Source of the DNA: an uncultured Bdellovibrionales bacterium
Lineage (GTDB): Bacteria; Bdellovibrionota; Bdellovibrionia; Bdellovibrionales; Bdellovibrionaceae
Direction of reading: 5' to 3'
Assembly: GCA_903926205.1 (NCBI GenBank)
Contig: CAIYID010000004.1
Location: forward strand, 1 to 57,717
DNA length: 57,717 nucleotides
Every line of letters starts with the position of its first letter. Position 1 is the first letter of the stretch. Made by a program: the position numbers and the translations under genes. A model generated the notes under the pieces. The model saw only the letters and a list, made by a program, of their open reading frames with translations, had not been told where the DNA came from and made no database searches. Positions 36,652-45,282 of the stretch are shown here, piece by piece.

Positions 36652-37470
36652 TTGATTAAAGCCAAAGAAATTATGCATATTTCTACGCCTGTGTTGCCAT
36701 TCAGTGCCACGGTGCCGGAGGCTATTGCTTTTTTTGCAAAAAATAAATTGGAATTTGCAGCGGTACAAGCAAGTCCTGAACGTTTTCATGGGGTGATCAC
36801 AGAGGGCGGCTTGATGCGCATTTATTTGCGTTATAAAAGTCATCCTGAGCGTGAATCTTTAATTCTCTACCGAGATTTATTTGAGCCCGCCCAGCTCATT
36901 AATGAAAATGAACCCTTTGCTGAAATTGTAAAAAAAATTGTTACAGCAGTAGGTCATAGGGTTTTTGTCATTAATGAATCTTCTGCAGTTATCGGTTACA
37001 TCAAGGCTCAGGATATTTTACCATTTTTCCTAGAAAAGTCTCGCGCAGCAGTGACGGAATCTCCGTCTGATTTGAATGCTGTTCATTCTAATCTGTATCT
37101 TTATGAAAACTTTTTTACACAATCACCTTTTTTGATGCATTCTATCAACCGCCAAGGTGAAATTCAGATGGCCAATGAAATTCTGCATCGGGTGTTGGGT
37201 TATCAATATGGTGAACTGCTAGGTAAAACAGTCCTTGATCTTTACCCAAAGGAAGTGCAGCAAAAAGTAGCAGAAAGCCTGAGTCAAATCATCGACAAAG
37301 GCTCTCACAAAATAGTTAAGGGTCAGATGGTTCATAAAAATGGAAACTTGGTCGAAGTCGAAATGGTGAGTCGTGCCTTATTAGATCAAGGTGGCGACAC
37401 CATTGGCACGATCACGGTCTCACGTCCAATAGATATGAAATACTTACTGGACTGTCTTCCTCCTATTTAG
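36652..37470 (+). CDS. CBS-domain pair fused to a PAS domain
   Basis: A 272-residue protein. Residues 1-130 contain two CBS motifs (AKEIMHISTPVLPFSATVPEAIAFF and the RVFVINESSAVIGYIKAQDIL block), which usually bind adenine nucleotides. Residues about 145-265 are a PAS domain (NEILHRVLGYQYGELLGKTVLDLYP, GNLVEVEMVSRALLD). There is no output domain, so it probably works by binding a partner, such as the neighbouring ATPase-like sensor. The start is TTG 36652, chosen for the AGGAG at 36641-36645. Confidence 0.85.
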   Translation: MIKAKEIMHISTPVLPFSATVPEAIAFFAKNKLEFAAVQASPERFHGVITEGGLMRIYLRYKSHPERESLILYRDLFEPAQLINENEPFAEIVKKIVTAVGHRVFVINESSAVIGYIKAQDILPFFLEKSRAAVTESPSDLNAVHSNLYLYENFFTQSPFLMHSINRQGEIQMANEILHRVLGYQYGELLGKTVLDLYPKEVQQKVAESLSQIIDKGSHKIVKGQMVHKNGNLVEVEMVSRALLDQGGDTIGTITVSRPIDMKYLLDCLPPI

Positions 37471-37478
37471 TTAACATA

Positions 37479-37530
37479 ATAATTCAAACGTTTGATTAAA
37501 AATCTTGTTTTAATCAAACGTTTGAATTAT
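37479..37530. promoter_or_regulatory. Double palindromic operator upstream of the TetR gene
   Basis: Two copies of the 10-bp palindrome CAAACGTTTG sit at 37485-37494 and 37515-37524, 30 bp centre to centre, i.e. about three helical turns. The surrounding sequence extends them into one perfect inverted repeat with 23-bp arms (37479-37501 and 37508-37530) around a six-base spacer. The site ends 10 bp before the TetR start, so binding there would block transcription of the whole efflux operon. This is the typical layout of a TetR autoregulatory operator. Confidence 0.85.
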
Positions 37531-37540
37531 CTTTCCCAGC

Positions 37541-38206
37541 ATGGCTCATCAAGCTAAATCGACAGACAAGCAAATAGACAAGCAAATTGATACGGACGCT
37601 CGCGAAAAGCTGATTCAAGTGGCTGGAGAATTATTTTCTCAACATGGATTAGACGGAGTCAGCACTCGCGAAATTGCTGCCAAAGCAGAATTAAACGTGA
37701 GCTTGATTTCCTATTATTTCGGAGGAAAAGAAGGCCTTTATAAAACCGTGATTCATGAATTTGCTTTGACGATGCATAAATATGTTCAAAAGTATTTGGA
37801 AGAATTGACAGAAGAAAAAGTGGAAGCAAAAACCTTTATTGTAAATATCACTCAAGGTTTAGTCGCCGTCACCAAATTGAAAATAGGCCTTCGTCATTTG
37901 TCAGTCATTTTGCATCGAGAAATGTTGAGTGGTCTTCCTTATGCAAGAGAAACCCATGAAAATGTTTTTAATGAATTAGCTAATGAAACCATTGCCGTGT
38001 TTAAGCGAGCTCAACGAAAAGGTATTTTGCGAAAAGATATCAACCCACAAGTTTTATTTCTCACTCTTATTTTCACAATTGAAAACTATGTATTACAGCG
38101 TCAGTTGGAAACAAAATTTTGGAAATCATGTCCGCAAGTTTTAGAAGACACTGACGAATTTGTTATTGAGCTGGTTAAAATTATTTTTGAAGGAGTTTTA
38201 AAATGA
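37541..38206 (+). CDS. TetR-family repressor of the efflux operon
   Basis: A 221-residue TetR-type regulator. The N-terminal helix-turn-helix is clear: AGELFSQHGLDGVSTREIA then LISYYFGGKEGLYKTV. The C-terminal ligand domain matches no family I can name. ATG 37541 has no Shine-Dalgarno sequence (CTTTCCCAGC precedes it), and a TTATCT hexamer 9 bases upstream could be a -10 box, so the message may be leaderless; this is tentative. It overlaps the TolC gene by ATGA and sits directly behind the double palindrome. Confidence 0.9.
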   Translation: MAHQAKSTDKQIDKQIDTDAREKLIQVAGELFSQHGLDGVSTREIAAKAELNVSLISYYFGGKEGLYKTVIHEFALTMHKYVQKYLEELTEEKVEAKTFIVNITQGLVAVTKLKIGLRHLSVILHREMLSGLPYARETHENVFNELANETIAVFKRAQRKGILRKDINPQVLFLTLIFTIENYVLQRQLETKFWKSCPQVLEDTDEFVIELVKIIFEGVLK

Positions 38207-39660
38207 AGAGACTCATGTTTTTCGGTTTTCTCACGCTTTTTAGTCATCTTTTTTGCCAGGCTGAGGCCTTAAGTTTAGATGAGTTCCTCAGTGCTGTGGC
38301 ACTCAAACATCACTTGATTCTGGCCAATGAAAAAAGCAAGGAAGCCGCCGCCTTTAAACGCATTGGTGGTGACTCGAATTTATCACCACTCCTTTCTTTA
38401 TCAGCTGGATATTTAGATGATCAGAAAATGAGCATGATGATGCCAGGTTTTTTTATGATACATAATACTTCTTGGGTCTATTCTGCGGGACTAGCTAAAA
38501 ATTTTGAGACCGGAACTCAGGCCGCTCTTAATATGAATTTGAGTCAGTCGAGTTTGACTCTTGATAATATGGCGACGGGAGTTCCTCAATACACTAGTTT
38601 TGGTTCGGCCACGGTAGCGTTCGGTTTGAGTGTTTCCCAATCCTTGTGGAAAGATTTTTTTGGTCATGGCACAAGGTTGCGCCAAGATCGTGAACGTAAA
38701 ACTGAAGAACTCACTAAAGAAAATTTTAATCTTCAAACAAAACAAATTTTAATTGAAGCTGAATTGGCATTTTGGGACTTATTATATCTACAAGAAGAAC
38801 AAAAGCTTCGACAAGACTCTCTCGCGCGAGCGAAAAAAATTGAAACTTGGGTAAAAAATCGTTTTAGCAATGGAATTGGCGATAAGTCAGATGTTCTGAA
38901 TGCTGAAGGCTTGGCTGCAGTTCGTGAATTGCAGCTCATCCAAAATCAAGATGATATTGTGGCTAATCGACGCAAGGTTATGGATATGATGGAACTTCAA
39001 AATCCCAATGAAACACCAAAAATGGACGGTGAATTATCTCAGGCTCGTCATTTGGAAGCTTTAGCTACTGGCTCTGAAAAAGGTCGTCGAGTGCGCTTAG
39101 ATTCCTACTTAACTGTTCTGGAGTCTAAAACTAAGGCGATCGGTTCAGAAGAGGCCGCAGAAGCGATGAAACCAGATCTGGTCTTGAGTGGCGGCTATTC
39201 AACAAATTCTTTTGATTTAAATAATGGTATTAGCGGAGCTTATAGTAATATCTATCAAGCGAACACTCCCACTATGAGTGTGGGTTTGAAATTTACATGG
39301 CTTCTTGATTCAGATTTGAAAAATGCCAATCGTGAGGCCGCTCGTAGAGACTCATTAGCTTCAGTGATGAAAATGGAACGTCAGTTATTGGAAAGTGATT
39401 CTGCTTGGCAAGAGTTGTCTCGACGCCATCATGAGCTCACACGAGAAGTTGCCGCCGCTCACATTGTCGCGGATGTGCAAAACAGAAAAGCCGCAGCAGA
39501 AAGACAAAAATTGGAAAAGGGTCGTACGATCACTTTACAGGTGATCACCGCAGAACAAGATGCGGCGGAATCGGAATTAACGTTGGCTCGTTTGCAAGCA
39601 GCTCAGCGAAAAATGGAGTCTCAAGCTCGAATGTTTGTGACTCTAGAGGAGACAAAATGA
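38203..39660 (+). CDS. TolC-family outer-membrane efflux protein
   Basis: A 485-residue exported protein with a signal peptide ending near CQAEA. Two long, repeated alpha-helical stretches with beta segments between (GLSVSQSLWKDF, KFTWLLDSD) match the TolC/OEP family. It forms the outer-membrane channel of a tripartite pump. It is ATGA-coupled to the TetR gene before and the RND gene after. Confidence 0.9.
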   Translation: MKRLMFFGFLTLFSHLFCQAEALSLDEFLSAVALKHHLILANEKSKEAAAFKRIGGDSNLSPLLSLSAGYLDDQKMSMMMPGFFMIHNTSWVYSAGLAKNFETGTQAALNMNLSQSSLTLDNMATGVPQYTSFGSATVAFGLSVSQSLWKDFFGHGTRLRQDRERKTEELTKENFNLQTKQILIEAELAFWDLLYLQEEQKLRQDSLARAKKIETWVKNRFSNGIGDKSDVLNAEGLAAVRELQLIQNQDDIVANRRKVMDMMELQNPNETPKMDGELSQARHLEALATGSEKGRRVRLDSYLTVLESKTKAIGSEEAAEAMKPDLVLSGGYSTNSFDLNNGISGAYSNIYQANTPTMSVGLKFTWLLDSDLKNANREAARRDSLASVMKMERQLLESDSAWQELSRRHHELTREVAAAHIVADVQNRKAAAERQKLEKGRTITLQVITAEQDAAESELTLARLQAAQRKMESQARMFVTLEETK

Positions 39661-42600
39661 AACTGGCAGAATTATCCATTAAAAGACCTATTTTTATCAC
39701 CAGTGTTGTTGGTTTGATGTTGATCTTGGGAGTCATGTCACTTTTTAAAATGAGCGTGGATTTATTTCCTGATGTGAGTTTTCCAATTTTATCGATACAG
39801 ACTTTGTATCCAGGAGCATCGCCAGTCGATATGGAGCGACAAGTTTCAAAGGTTTTGGAAGATGAACTTTCCTCCTTGGCGGGACTTAAAAATATAACGA
39901 GTGAAAATCTGGATAGTGTTTCTTTGATTATCATGGAATTTAAATTAGGAATGGACATTAAAGATTTGGAGCAACAGGTCCGTCAACGCATTGGTAATAT
40001 TCGTAGAAATTTACCAACAGAGATAAAAGATCCTGTGATTCGACGTTTTGATCCTGCCGATCAGGCCGTGGTGCGATTGGCCGCAAGTTCTAATATGGAT
40101 CCAGCAAAATTATTCGATACCATTGATCAAGTGATTAAACCTCAAATAGAAACTCTTAACGGAGTTGGGCAGGTTTCTATTATTGGAGGCCGAAAACGTG
40201 AAATTCAAGTTTCAGTAGATAAGAGCAAGCTTGAGGATAGAGAAATTTCTTTGTTGCAAGTCGTGGATAAAATTCGCAACACTTCGAAAGATGTCCCAGT
40301 TGGAAAAATTGATTTATTAAAGACTCAAACTATCTTGCGTGCTTCGGGGGAGTTTGAATCCCTGGATGCTTTAAGAAAAGTGAATGTGAATTTCATGGGT
40401 TCGGATCGCCCTGTTCGGTTAGATACCATCGCGGAAGTGAACGAGGGCCTTGTCGACGAAGTGGCTTCGGCTAGTTTGATGACTAAAGCTGATTCTTTTC
40501 AACGATTACCGACTGTTTATATCGATGTATTTAAACAGTCTGGATCAAACACGGTGAAGATCGTAGATTCCGTCATCAAAAAAATTCCGCTGGTGAATGA
40601 ACTATTGAAGCAGAGAAAAATAGATTTGAAATTAAATTTGGTTCGAGATACCGCACGCCCTATTCGCTTAAATATTGATGATGTTCGCGACAGTATCATG
40701 ATTGGGATTTTTCTCACTATCCTTGTGGTTTTCTTTTTCTTGGGCAGTGTGCGATCAACTTTCATTACGGGCATGGCTTTACCGAATTCGCTCTTAGGTG
40801 CTTTTGTTATCATGTACATGATGGGATTCACGATTAATATTATGACGCTTTTAGCGCTTTCGCTGGCGGTCGGATTATTAATTGATGATGCCATCGTGGT
40901 GCGAGAAAATATTTTTCGGCACATGGAATTAGGGGAAACACCCTTGCAAGCTGCCATCAAAGGAACAAGTGAGGTTTCCTTAGCGGTCATAGCAACGACT
41001 CTGGTCGTCGTGGCGGTGTTCGGTCCTATCGCTTTTCTGGACGGAATTGTTGGTCAGTTTTTCAAGCAATTCGGTTTAACTGTCGTTTTCATTATGCTGA
41101 TCTCACTTTTTGATGCTTTTACCGTGGCACCAATGCTGTCAGCCTATTTGGCTTCTGCGAACGAACATCATCGAGGCAACGGGCCTGTGGCACGAATGCT
41201 CGCGGCCTTTGACCGATTTCAAAATTGGCTGGAGAATAAATATCAGTCCACCATTGAATGGGTGCTTGATAATAATTTAAAAACACTTGGAATTGCTACA
41301 GTGATTTTTTTGACGAGTCTGAGTTTGGCCGCTTTTATTCCAAAAAACTTTATGCCAACTCCAGATAATGGGGAGTTTTTTGTCAATTTAGAAATGCCAG
41401 TTGGAACAAATCTAGAAACAACGAAAAATTTTGCAGAAAAAATGGTTGATCAAATTAAAAGTCATCCGGCTCTTGATTTAATTTCAACTGTGGCCGGTAC
41501 CTCAGCAGGACTCGATGAACCAAATAAAGCAAATATTTATATTCATTTGGTGCCACGAAAAGAACGTAAGCAAGCAACGAGTCGAGTGAAAGATGAACTT
41601 CGTCAAATGCTAGAACCGTTCAATAAGGAAGGTAAAGTTTCCATTGGCGATGTGGATATTGCCAATTCGGGACAAAAAGCTTTTAACTTGAATGTGACGG
41701 GTGATGATTTGGACCAGTTGTCTGCCTATGTTGATAAGCTCAAGGCAAAAATGGAAAAAATTCCAGGGCTGATGGATGTTGATACAAATTATCGTTCCGG
41801 CAAGCCCGAATTTCATGTCGATTTTGATCGAACAAAATCAGAATCTCTCGGTGTTTCAACAGTGATTGCCGGTGGAGAGTTGCGAACTCGTGTGGAGGGA
41901 GGACTTCCTGGTACTTTTCGCCAAAATGGACAAGAATACGATATTCGTGTTCGGTTACGCGAAAAGGATCGTGATATTCGAAAAGAGTTTGCAAGCACAC
42001 ATGTCCCAAATGTGAATTTCAATATGATTCCATTGTCAAAAGTCGCAATAGGTAAAGAGACCACGGGTTATTCACAAATCAATCGTCAAAACAAAGCAAG
42101 ATTTATTAATATTGAAGGAACCATTGGTACCAATGGGAATCTGGGGAGCATCACAACAGAAGTAGAGAAAATTTTGAAAGAAGATCCGACTTTAAAAGTG
42201 CCAGCAGGGATCGCTTATAGCTTCAAAGGTCAAGCAGAAGATTTTAGAGACCTTATGCAAAACATGCTGATTGCTTTAGGTTTAGGGGTGATCTTTATTT
42301 ATCTTGTGCTTTCAAGCTTGTATGAAAGTTTTATCACTCCGCTTTCGATTCTTCTCGCGCTTCCTTTGGCTGTTGTTGGAGCTTTAGCGGCACTTTTTCT
42401 GACTCAAAAAAGCATCGATCTTTTTTCGATGATCGGGATTGTTCTTTTGATGGGGGTCGTCGCTAAAAATTCAATCTTATTAGTCGATTACACTCAATTG
42501 CTTTTAGCCCAGGGTATGCCACGAAGAGACGCCTTGATCAAAGCCTGCCGCACACGATTGCGTCCCATTTTAATGACAAGTTTCGCCCTGATTTCAGGAA

Positions 42601-42785
42601 CTTTGCCAATTGCCTTAGGTTTAAACGAGGCCTCCGCGCAACGAACTTCCATGGGGATAGCTATCATTGGGGGGCTAATAAGTTCAACTTTTCTAACTCT
42701 GGTTGTTGTTCCGGCGGCCTTCGGGTATGTAGATGACTTCCGCTTATTTTTGGGTCGCTGGCTGAATAAGTTCCGCGGCGTATAA
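39657..42785 (+). CDS. RND efflux pump inner-membrane transporter (AcrB-type)
   Basis: A 1042-residue RND transporter with about twelve membrane segments and two large periplasmic loops. It opens SIKRPIFITSVVGLMLIL. The proton-relay aspartate pair is in LSLAVGLLIDDAIVVREN, and the second half has GVVAKNSILLVDYTQ. These are HAE-1 (drug) features rather than the heavy-metal HME type. It exports compounds using the proton gradient together with TolC. It is ATGA-coupled to the TolC gene. No membrane-fusion protein (AcrA/HlyD) gene lies in the operon, which is unusual. Confidence 0.93.
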   Translation: MKLAELSIKRPIFITSVVGLMLILGVMSLFKMSVDLFPDVSFPILSIQTLYPGASPVDMERQVSKVLEDELSSLAGLKNITSENLDSVSLIIMEFKLGMDIKDLEQQVRQRIGNIRRNLPTEIKDPVIRRFDPADQAVVRLAASSNMDPAKLFDTIDQVIKPQIETLNGVGQVSIIGGRKREIQVSVDKSKLEDREISLLQVVDKIRNTSKDVPVGKIDLLKTQTILRASGEFESLDALRKVNVNFMGSDRPVRLDTIAEVNEGLVDEVASASLMTKADSFQRLPTVYIDVFKQSGSNTVKIVDSVIKKIPLVNELLKQRKIDLKLNLVRDTARPIRLNIDDVRDSIMIGIFLTILVVFFFLGSVRSTFITGMALPNSLLGAFVIMYMMGFTINIMTLLALSLAVGLLIDDAIVVRENIFRHMELGETPLQAAIKGTSEVSLAVIATTLVVVAVFGPIAFLDGIVGQFFKQFGLTVVFIMLISLFDAFTVAPMLSAYLASANEHHRGNGPVARMLAAFDRFQNWLENKYQSTIEWVLDNNLKTLGIATVIFLTSLSLAAFIPKNFMPTPDNGEFFVNLEMPVGTNLETTKNFAEKMVDQIKSHPALDLISTVAGTSAGLDEPNKANIYIHLVPRKERKQATSRVKDELRQMLEPFNKEGKVSIGDVDIANSGQKAFNLNVTGDDLDQLSAYVDKLKAKMEKIPGLMDVDTNYRSGKPEFHVDFDRTKSESLGVSTVIAGGELRTRVEGGLPGTFRQNGQEYDIRVRLREKDRDIRKEFASTHVPNVNFNMIPLSKVAIGKETTGYSQINRQNKARFINIEGTIGTNGNLGSITTEVEKILKEDPTLKVPAGIAYSFKGQAEDFRDLMQNMLIALGLGVIFIYLVLSSLYESFITPLSILLALPLAVVGALAALFLTQKSIDLFSMIGIVLLMGVVAKNSILLVDYTQLLLAQGMPRRDALIKACRTRLRPILMTSFALISGTLPIALGLNEASAQRTSMGIAIIGGLISSTFLTLVVVPAAFGYVDDFRLFLGRWLNKFRGV

Positions 42786-42804
42786 GCTTATCAGGGGAGT
42801 TTGA

Positions 42805-43275
42805 GTGCAAAGGTTTTTGCAAAGATTAAAGCTAAGACAATTCATTAGTCTCGACAAGCTCGGTATGAGTTTGTCCCTTCTTTGCGCCATTCATTGCTTG
42901 CTCACTCCAGTGATTATGCTGTCTTTGCCAATCATGGCTCGCTATTACATTGCTCATCCTTGGTTTCATTGGTTGATGGCAGTGATGATTATTCCAGTGG
43001 GGCTGGGGGCTTTTATTTCGGGCTATCGTCATCATGGACGAATTTCTGTGATAATTCTTGGAGTGCTTGGTTTAGTGATTATTGGCATCGTGCCGGTTTT
43101 TTTTCATCGTGCACTGACTTGGTGGAGTGAGCCGTTCATTATGGTGGTGGGCAGTGGTTTTTTGATCACGGCCCATTGGATTAATCGTAAATCTTGTTCC
43201 TGTGAGATGCATGGTCATGGGCACGAAGCATCTCGTCCTATCGTCAATACAAAGGGAAATTCGTCGGTTAACTAG
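42805..43275 (+). CDS. MerC-domain membrane protein with metal-binding tail
   Basis: A 156-residue protein with four hydrophobic segments. The first carries LCAIHCLLTPV, the CxxxC-type pair of the MerC family of mercury uptake proteins. The C-terminus ends with SCSCEMHGHGHE, a Cys/His-rich metal-binding tail. GTG 42805 is preceded by AGGGGAG and is 19 bp after the RND gene, so it is in the same operon. Many MerC-domain proteins occur without mercury resistance genes; here the substrate is unknown. Confidence 0.82.
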   Translation: MQRFLQRLKLRQFISLDKLGMSLSLLCAIHCLLTPVIMLSLPIMARYYIAHPWFHWLMAVMIIPVGLGAFISGYRHHGRISVIILGVLGLVIIGIVPVFFHRALTWWSEPFIMVVGSGFLITAHWINRKSCSCEMHGHGHEASRPIVNTKGNSSVN

Positions 43276-43283
43276 CGAAAGAA

Positions 43284-44945
43284 TTACCGAAGAGCTCGAC
43301 GTAGAATTTTCCCGACATTTGTTTTTGGTAAATCCGCACGAAACTCCACAGCCTTCGGAACCTTATAGTTGGTCAGGCTTTTTCGAGCATGCTCGATGAC
43401 TTCTTCAGCGGTTAAGGAGGCATCTCTTTTAACGATAAAAACTTTCACAGCTTCCCCTGACTTTTCATCGTTGATACCAACCGCGGCCACTTCGAGGACT
43501 TTTGGATGCGAGGCAATCGCATCTTCGACTTCGTTCGGATACACATTGAAGCCAGAAACTAAAATCATGTCTTTTTTGCGATCCACGATTTTAAAATATC
43601 CATTATCCAAAAGAATGGCGACATCCCCAGTGTAGAGCCAGCCATCCTTGATTGTTTTTTTGGTTTCATCATCTCGATTCCAATATCCGCGCATGACTTG
43701 AGGACCCTTCACGCAAAGTTCACCGGCTTCGCCCGGAGCAACTTCTTGTCCGTCTTCATTGATCAGCTTCACGTTGGTTGAGGGCACGGGCATTCCGATG
43801 GTTCCCACCGCGTCTTTACCAATCACCGGATTGCAAGTCACAACAGGACAGGCTTCAGTGAGACCATAACCTTCAATCAATTTTGATTTGGTTCGAGTTT
43901 GCCATTTTTCGCTGACAGTTCTTTGTAAAGCGGCCGCTCCTGCCACTGATAATTTCAAATTTGAAAAATTAATTTGATCAAAAGCTGGGTGATTCATCAA
44001 AGCATTGAACAAAGTATTCACACCGGTCACCACCGTGAAACGAGTTTTTTTCAAAGTTTTGATAAAATCAGAAAAATCACGAGGATTGGTGATCAGAATA
44101 TTTTCACCTCCGTAATACATCAAAGTCATGCAATTCACGGTCAAAGAAAAAATATGATAAAGAGGCAAAGGCGTGACGATCACTTCTTCACCAGGAACGA
44201 GGAGAGGCTTCATCCACTCGACAATTTGAAGCATATTTGAAATTATATTTCGATGAGTGAGCACCGCTCCTTTTGAAACGCCAGTCGTGCCCCCGGTGTA
44301 TTGTAAAAAGGCGATGTCTTCGTGAAAAGTTTCTACATTTTGATAAGGCTTTGTGGCACCCACTTCAAGGGCTTGGCGGAAGCTGTAAGCTTGAGGAATA
44401 GAATAGTCCGGGACCATTTTTTTTACATGTTTAACAACTTTGTTGACGATAAAATTTTTAGGAAAAGGAAAAAGATCACCAAGTTCAGTGATGACCACAG
44501 ACTCAATGTCCGTTTCCGAAACGACTTGCTCCAGTAAATGGGCAAAGTTAGCAAGGATCACGATGGCTTTGGCTCCTGAGTCGCGAAACTGATGTTTCAT
44601 TTCCGGAGCGGTGTAGAGAGGATTGGTGTTGACGATGGTGAGTCCCGCACGCAGTGCTCCAAACATGGCCACAGGAAATTGAAGAATATTTGGCATCTGC
44701 AAAGCGATACGATCACCTTTTTTTAGCTTCAATTCGTTCTGTAAAAAAGAGGCAAAGTTTCCGACCAATTGATCTAATTTTTCAAAGGTGATCGAGACAT
44801 CCATATTGGTATAAGCGCGATTGGTGCGATATTTTCTGACGGCTTCGTCAAAAACGCTCATTAAGTTAGGGTACAAATTGGGGTTGATGTCGGCAGCGAC
44901 TCCGGTTGGATAATTTGGTAGCCAAGGTTGATTGGAAGTTTGCAT
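43284..44945 (-). CDS. fadD: Long-chain fatty acid-CoA ligase
   Basis: A 553-residue AMP-forming acyl-CoA synthetase. The ATP loop is YTGGTTGVSKGAVLTH, then YGLTEACPV, GWLYTGDVA, DRKKDMILVSGFNVYP and the C-terminal lysine in PKTNVGKILRRAL. It activates free fatty acids for beta-oxidation or lipid synthesis. ATG 44945 (GAGGAAAAAA just before it) is chosen over an upstream in-frame start. It is convergent with the MerC gene, 8 bp between stop codons. Confidence 0.92.
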   Translation of the reverse strand: MQTSNQPWLPNYPTGVAADINPNLYPNLMSVFDEAVRKYRTNRAYTNMDVSITFEKLDQLVGNFASFLQNELKLKKGDRIALQMPNILQFPVAMFGALRAGLTIVNTNPLYTAPEMKHQFRDSGAKAIVILANFAHLLEQVVSETDIESVVITELGDLFPFPKNFIVNKVVKHVKKMVPDYSIPQAYSFRQALEVGATKPYQNVETFHEDIAFLQYTGGTTGVSKGAVLTHRNIISNMLQIVEWMKPLLVPGEEVIVTPLPLYHIFSLTVNCMTLMYYGGENILITNPRDFSDFIKTLKKTRFTVVTGVNTLFNALMNHPAFDQINFSNLKLSVAGAAALQRTVSEKWQTRTKSKLIEGYGLTEACPVVTCNPVIGKDAVGTIGMPVPSTNVKLINEDGQEVAPGEAGELCVKGPQVMRGYWNRDDETKKTIKDGWLYTGDVAILLDNGYFKIVDRKKDMILVSGFNVYPNEVEDAIASHPKVLEVAAVGINDEKSGEAVKVFIVKRDASLTAEEVIEHARKSLTNYKVPKAVEFRADLPKTNVGKILRRALR

Positions 44946-45282
44946 TTTTTTCCTCTTTCCTAAGAATAGACTGAAGCGCAAACCTCATGTGAATCAAGAA
45001 AAATTTTCATGAAGTTTAAAGTGATCCTCATAAAGTTCTTCCAAAGTGACGTTTCGCAACTTCCTGTCTAGGTCGTTGACTGCTTATTATGAATGGAACT
45101 GACGCTCTTATATGTTTAGTTGTCGCATTCAAGGTGATTGAAGAAGGTTTAGTCACCTGCTGAAATTCTAACGAACAGTCTTTAAATAATCTCAATTTGA
45201 TTCAAACGATAGGCATTTAACTACATAAAATTACATGTGAAAATATGTAATTTCTGGCATCTAGTTTGCACCTCTCAAATGC
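44946..45282. other. Gap of about 340 bp with regulatory signals
   Basis: The gap separates divergent fadD and an unknown exported gene. It holds no plausible gene. The right end has an inverted repeat, AAATTACAT (45228-45236) and ATGTAATTT (45245-45253), and immediately after it a sigma-54-type promoter (listed separately). The left 200 bp contain no clear signal beyond the fadD ribosome site. Confidence 0.6.
45255..45270 (+). promoter_or_regulatory. Sigma-54-type promoter (-24/-12)
   Basis: TGGCATCTAGTTTGCA matches the RpoN consensus, with GG and GC exactly 10 bp apart. A 9-bp inverted repeat lies just upstream. Transcription would start near 45281, about two bases before ATG 45283, which implies a leaderless message or a chance match. 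Confidence 0.5.
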
